Shown: piece after piece, positions 14,241 through 17,388 of the stretch | How positions within the stretch are numbered: position 1 is the stretch's first letter | Layout: every line of letters begins with the position of its first letter | Source: a bacterium | Lineage (GTDB): Bacteria > Babelota > Babeliae > Babelales > Vermiphilaceae | NCBI GenBank assembly: GCA_030672115.1 | Contig: DAOVGZ010000012.1 | Span: 1 to 17,388, forward strand | Direction: 5' to 3' | Length of the DNA: 17,388 nt | Position numbers and translations under genes: made by a program | The notes under the pieces: generated by a model | Databases searched by the model: none | The model's input: the letters and a program-made list of their open reading frames with translations, nothing else | Told to the model about the DNA's origin: nothing

Positions 14241-15275
14241 ATGGAAAACCTAAAAAAACAAATTTTTGAATTCAAAACAAAACTCAAATCCTCCCTTAAA
14301 AATATTGCTACACAAGATCAAATTGAACAAGTCCGTATAACCTTTCTTGGGAGAAAAGGAACAATTGTTAGTCTTATGTCAGCAATGAAAGCTCTTGCTG
14401 TTGAAGACAAACGAATTATTGGACCATTACTCAACGAATTAAAAAAAAGCAGCGAAAACCTTTTAGCTGAAAAAAAACAAGAACTTATCAGTCAGCAAAA
14501 ACAAGAAAAAAATCTCCATCAAAAACATTTTGATGTTAGCGCCTATAAACCACACCATCTTGAAAGCTCTTTACATATCTACACGCGCGTTATTGAACGC
14601 ATAGAAACTATTTTTATTTCTATGGGCTACGATATTGCCGATGGACCAGAAGCAGAAACCGATTTTTATAACTTTCAAGCAATGAATATTCCTAAAAATC
14701 ACCCTGCTCGAGACATGCAAGACACTTTTTGGCTTAATGTTCCTGATATGTTAATGCGCACCCATACTTCTGGCATTCAAGTACGCCAAATGCAAAAAAA
14801 AGGAGTTCCTCTTGCGGTGGTTGCCCCAGGTCGCGTTTACAGACATGAAGCAACTGATGCCTCACATGATTTTATGTTTACGCAATGTGAAGGTCTTCTT
14901 GTTGATAAAAATATTTCTATGTCCAACCTTTTAGCAACAGCAAAAACATTCCTTCAAGAACTTTTTGAAAAAAAAGATATCAATATTCGAGTACGTCCTG
15001 GCTATTTTCCTTTTGTTGAACCAGGAATAGAAATAGATTTTTCTTGTCCATTTTGCTCCGATGGATGTTCTGTTTGCAAAAAAACAAAATGGATTGAATT
15101 AATGGGAGCTGGACTCGTTCATCCTCATGTACTGCAAGCAAGTGGAATCGATTCTAAAACTTACTCAGGTTTTGCTTTTGGTTTTGGTATTGAGCGTGTA
15201 GCAATGATTAAATATGGAATCAATGACATCCGATTATTCCATAGCAGTGCAATAAATGTTTTAAAACAGTTTTAG
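14241..15275 (+). CDS. pheS: Phenylalanine-tRNA ligase alpha subunit
   Basis: This is the catalytic alpha subunit of the alpha2beta2 enzyme that charges tRNA-Phe in the cytosol. The 344 residues comprise an N-terminal coiled-coil arm (1-95) that binds the tRNA, and the class II catalytic core with DGPEAETDFYNFQAMNIP (134-151), HTSGIQVRQM (175-184), motif 2 GRVYRHEATDASHDFMFTQ (197-215) and motif 3 GFAFGFGIERVAM (310-322). Four cysteines (C269, C272, C276, C279) form the small zinc-knuckle-like insertion seen in many bacterial PheS. The ATG at 14241 is preferred to the TTG at 14223 because GGA lies six bases before it and it gives the normal family start. The usual partner pheT is not downstream: galU follows, so pheT must be elsewhere. 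The tRNA-Phe gene lies immediately upstream in the opposite direction. Confidence 0.95.
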   Translation: MENLKKQIFEFKTKLKSSLKNIATQDQIEQVRITFLGRKGTIVSLMSAMKALAVEDKRIIGPLLNELKKSSENLLAEKKQELISQQKQEKNLHQKHFDVSAYKPHHLESSLHIYTRVIERIETIFISMGYDIADGPEAETDFYNFQAMNIPKNHPARDMQDTFWLNVPDMLMRTHTSGIQVRQMQKKGVPLAVVAPGRVYRHEATDASHDFMFTQCEGLLVDKNISMSNLLATAKTFLQELFEKKDINIRVRPGYFPFVEPGIEIDFSCPFCSDGCSVCKKTKWIELMGAGLVHPHVLQASGIDSKTYSGFAFGFGIERVAMIKYGINDIRLFHSSAINVLKQF

Positions 15276-15298
15276 TTTTATTTCTTATGCACTAAAAC
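15269..15298 (+). repeat. 8-bp inverted repeat spanning the pheS stop
   Basis: GTTTTAGT (15269-15276), which contains the TAG stop (15273-15275), pairs perfectly with ACTAAAAC (15291-15298) around a 14-base loop. An A-run and the galU ribosome binding site follow, so it is not a plus-strand terminator. It could modulate translation coupling between pheS and galU, or be chance in AT-rich DNA. Confidence 0.45.
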
Positions 15299-15317
15299 AA
15301 AAAAAAAGGGAAAAAAC

Positions 15318-16247
15318 ATGGATATAAATAAAGTAATAATTCCGGCTGCAGGACTAGGCACAAGATTTCTTCCATGGACAAAAGCAGTTCCTAAAGAAAT
15401 GCTCCCCTTACTTGATAAGCCTGCAATTCAATATATCATTGAAGAATGTTTAACATCTCAGATTACAAACTTTTCCATCGTCAATAGCAAATCTAAACAA
15501 GCACTAGAAAGTCATTTTGACTCTAATACAAATTTAGAACTCATTCTTAAAGAAAGAAATAAAACAAACCTTATTGCGAGCACCGAAAAAATTTTCCGGC
15601 ACGCAAACTTTACGTATGTCCGTCAAACAGAACCTCTTGGTCTTGGTCATGCTATCTGGACAGCACGTAATACCATCGGAAAAGAATACTTTGGTGTCAT
15701 TCTGCCTGATGAACTTTTTTTTGCAAAAAATCCAGGCATTAAACAGCTGATTGATATTGCACGCCAAGAAAGAGCGTCAGTAATAGCGGTACAAGAAGTT
15801 CCTATGAATTCTGTTTCATCTTATGGCATTATTGGAATAAAAAAACAAATTACCCCAAAACTTTTTCAAGTTTCTCAACTTATTGAAAAACCTAAACAAA
15901 AAGAAGCACCTTCTAATCTTGCAATCATAGGTAGATATGTTCTTTCGCATAAATTATTTAATTCTCTTGAAAAAATAACCCCTTATGCCACTGAAGAGCT
16001 CCAATTGACCGACGGAATCAACCATATGCTTAAACATGGTGAAAAAGTTTTCGCTTACAAAATCCAAGGTTCAAGATATGACATCGGAAAACCAATAGGC
16101 TGGATTAAAGCAATTATAGGACGAGCACTACAAGATCAACGATATGCGCCAGCACTAAGAGAATACTTAAAAGATCTTGATGCTTCACATTCATTCTTGT
16201 ACGATAACGATCAAAACCTAATAAAACCTCTGCCCAAAAAGCCTTAA
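15318..16247 (+). CDS. galU: UTP-glucose-1-phosphate uridylyltransferase
   Basis: GalU makes UDP-glucose from UTP and glucose 1-phosphate for envelope polysaccharides and glycolipids. At 309 residues it has the usual length of bacterial GalU. The nucleotide-binding signature PAAGLGTRFLPWTKAVPKEMLPLLDKPAIQYI (9-40) is nearly canonical; later motifs are QTEPLGLGHAIWTAR (the uridine/sugar region), GVILPDELFF in place of the more usual VLLPDD, LIEKP, IIGRYVL and EELQLTDGI. Arg and Lys residues in these motifs match the catalytic set. The ATG at 15318 is preceded by AGGGAAAAAAC. It begins 42 bases after pheS and is probably read from the same transcript. No capsule or LPS genes are nearby, so the downstream pathway cannot be told here. 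Confidence 0.94.
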   Translation: MDINKVIIPAAGLGTRFLPWTKAVPKEMLPLLDKPAIQYIIEECLTSQITNFSIVNSKSKQALESHFDSNTNLELILKERNKTNLIASTEKIFRHANFTYVRQTEPLGLGHAIWTARNTIGKEYFGVILPDELFFAKNPGIKQLIDIARQERASVIAVQEVPMNSVSSYGIIGIKKQITPKLFQVSQLIEKPKQKEAPSNLAIIGRYVLSHKLFNSLEKITPYATEELQLTDGINHMLKHGEKVFAYKIQGSRYDIGKPIGWIKAIIGRALQDQRYAPALREYLKDLDASHSFLYDNDQNLIKPLPKKP

Positions 16248-16299
16248 TAGCTCTTGGCAAAAGGCATATACAGACTTTTGCACGGCTACGATATTTTCA

Positions 16300-16327
16300 T
16301 TCTGAATCAAACTAAAAAAAATATAAT
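16300..16327 (+). promoter_or_regulatory. Possible promoter of the small exported-protein gene
   Basis: A perfect TATAAT (16322-16327) lies 16 bases after TTCTGA (16300-16305), a weak -35. Transcription would start near 16334, about 80 bases before the ATG. Sequence composition makes chance TATAAT matches likely. Confidence 0.3.
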
Positions 16328-16413
16328 CCTTTTTATTGCAAGCGGCGATTCATTTTTGTTATTTTATCATTAGAGAGAAACAAAATGACCTAGTAGAAAA
16401 AAGGAGAACGTTT

Positions 16414-16938
16414 ATGAAAAAATTACTTGCCGCCCTTGTAGGTATTATGATTTTTGCTTCTACAGCAAAAGCAACCACCCTTGGTATATACAACGCTCTT
16501 GACGAAGATATTAAAGTTGCAGTTGGAGGAACAGCATTAAATTACAACAGTCTTAATGCTGTGACAGTAAAACCAAAAACATGGGCGCATGGCGCCAGTG
16601 GCTTTTTTGAATTAGGAGTAATAAAAGGACCCATTCGTTTTGCTTACGCAAAAGATGTTGGAAAAAAATCATATTATTTCTTTGAAACAACAAATGAGCC
16701 TGATGCTGATGGAAGAAAATTTTTCACATTACCTGTACCAACTGCTGATATAAGAACGGTCATTATTTCAAAAGCAACAATTGGTCATTATACTGACATT
16801 GATGGCAAAGAAAAAAAGCCGCCTGTTGTCAAACAAGCATATCCTAAAAGAGCATTATTTTGGGAATGGCCATACCACTCAGTTAAAATTAAAAAAACCA
16901 CAACAACCAACATCACGATTACTCGTGTCAAATCGTAA
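16414..16938 (+). CDS. Small exported protein of unknown function
   Basis: This encodes 174 residues. MKKLLAALVGIMIFASTAKA is a textbook signal peptide with cleavage after residue 20 or the preceding AKA site. The mature domain appears to be beta-rich, with short alternating strands (TLGIYNALDEDIKVAVGG, FFELGVIKGPIRFAYAK, TADIRTVIISKATIG), which suggests a small beta-sandwich. There is no cysteine and no lipobox, so it is probably soluble periplasmic or secreted. The ATG at 16414 has AGGAG seven bases upstream; an ATG at 16336 is not needed. The last 50 codons overlap an antisense open frame that reads into a CcmF-like gene, so the true C-terminus may have been altered by a junction near here. 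The family is not recognised. Confidence 0.75.
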   Translation: MKKLLAALVGIMIFASTAKATTLGIYNALDEDIKVAVGGTALNYNSLNAVTVKPKTWAHGASGFFELGVIKGPIRFAYAKDVGKKSYYFFETTNEPDADGRKFFTLPVPTADIRTVIISKATIGHYTDIDGKEKKPPVVKQAYPKRALFWEWPYHSVKIKKTTTTNITITRVKS

Positions 16939-17375
16939 GTTAGTATTGAATTTGAATCTGGATTTTCCTTAACTTGATCATTTTCGTCTACATTTTCATC
17001 GGTATTTATTGATCTTTGAAATTTTCGTCGGCGCCTGAATTGGATGAATTCCTCAATCCCCAATACCGCCAGTATTATCCAAACCCAAAGAAGTAAGGAT
17101 CCCTCCTGACCGGCCCAGGTACCTGTGATTTTTAAATACCATTCTACACTATTACTGGAATTATACCATACATAATGTATGTCAAAATTCGATGTTAGAA
17201 AATAATAAGTTAATAAAAAATAAGCGATTGTAATGGCTAAAACACATGCAAGTGTGGCAATGATTGCAAAAATCCGAAAATATCTTTCTTTGGTATAATA
17301 ATGTAAAACTGTAAGTAATGGCACGGCTATACAAAGGAGTAACGAGATCCATATTAATATAGTACCAATATCCAT
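16788..17375 (-). CDS. ccmF: CcmF-like cytochrome c assembly protein, N-terminal fragment (3' end truncated or artefactual)
   Basis: On the minus strand a 195-codon frame starts at 17375 with GGTGA five bases upstream. Hydrophobic helices lie at about residues 5-25, 35-60 and 94-109. The segment YFLTSNFDIHYVWYNSS (58-74), then EWYLKITGTWAGQEGSLLLW (78-97), is the conserved N-terminal signature of CcmF/NrfE-type haem lyase proteins (WAGQEGSLLLW is diagnostic). CcmF proteins are normally ~550-700 residues with a later WWD haem domain; here the frame ends at 195, and its last ~50 codons are antisense to the exported-protein gene. About residues 113-145 form an Asp/Asn-rich hydrophilic linker. 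Cytochrome c maturation is unexpected in the rest of this gene set. The gene is either broken, laterally acquired, or belongs to another genome joined at about 16940. Family recognition is good; integrity is poor. Confidence 0.65.
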   Translation of the reverse strand: MDIGTILIWISLLLCIAVPLLTVLHYYTKERYFRIFAIIATLACVLAITIAYFLLTYYFLTSNFDIHYVWYNSSNSVEWYLKITGTWAGQEGSLLLWVWIILAVLGIEEFIQFRRRRKFQRSINTDENVDENDQVKENPDSNSILTYDLTRVIVMLVVVVFLILTEWYGHSQNNALLGYACLTTGGFFSLPSMSV

Positions 17376-17388
17376 ATATTCACCAAAT

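Noticed and set aside
16257..16281. GCAAAAG/CTTTTGC inverted repeat after galU as terminator
   Set aside because: The 7-bp stem has an 11-base loop and no T-run behind it, so I do not call it a terminator.
16336..16413. Upstream ATG for the small exported protein
   Set aside because: The ATG at 16414 has a strong AGGAG and starts the signal peptide directly; the extension would bury it.
1..17388. CRISPR array, insertion sequence or prophage
   Set aside because: No regularly spaced direct repeats, transposase, integrase or phage structural gene is visible in any frame.

Overview
The window is an AT-rich, gene-dense bacterial stretch. It shows ordinary housekeeping genes mixed with short, lineage-specific proteins that carry Sec-type signal peptides, A-rich leaders with AAGGA/AGGAG ribosome binding sites, and UAA-biased stops. 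The style (low GC, many small exported proteins of unknown function, minimal operons, rodA for a peptidoglycan wall) resembles host-associated bacteria such as Candidatus Dependentiae (TM6). That placement is an inference from gene style, not a measured phylogeny. I see no CRISPR array, insertion sequence, prophage gene or rRNA.

Layout. 1-1356: the 3' end of an unrecognised gene and an unrecognised exported protein whose last codons double as an intrinsic terminator. 1388-3168: an ATP-cone/PD-(D/E)xK nuclease fusion, then an isopentenyl phosphate kinase with an unusual hydrophobic N-terminus. 3169-3523: a mostly non-coding stretch with a strong promoter, a 33-codon small ORF and a perfect 16-bp inverted repeat. 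3524-3964: an exported protein with a C-terminal Cys/His cluster. 4027-6374: type 2 IPP isomerase (fni) and rodA, each preceded by a hairpin followed by a nearly identical 20-nt tail. 6479-12749: ruvB, then yebC-yicC-dnaE as a probable operon. 12751-13835 (minus strand): a TPR-like helical protein and a lysine-rich exported protein. 13973-14047 (minus): tRNA-Phe(GAA), divergent from pheS (14241-15275), which is followed by galU. 16414-16938: another small exported protein. 16788-17375 (minus): the N-terminal part of a CcmF-type cytochrome c assembly protein, which fits poorly with everything else.

How the genes work together. Isopentenyl phosphate kinase makes IPP from isopentenyl phosphate and Fni interconverts IPP and DMAPP. 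Their proximity suggests isoprenoid supply through an alternative mevalonate-type route or by salvage. Downstream, prenyl carriers such as undecaprenyl phosphate feed wall synthesis by RodA. RuvB and DnaE cover recombination and replication, PheS and tRNA-Phe cover phenylalanine charging, and GalU makes UDP-glucose for envelope glycans.

The points most worth a second look are the CcmF-like right end (assembly chimera or transfer), the IPK/Fni pair with its odd N-terminus and a Gln-to-His change in Fni, the ATP-cone nuclease, the 3220-3394 promoter/small-ORF/palindrome block, and the repeated placement of stop codons inside hairpins.
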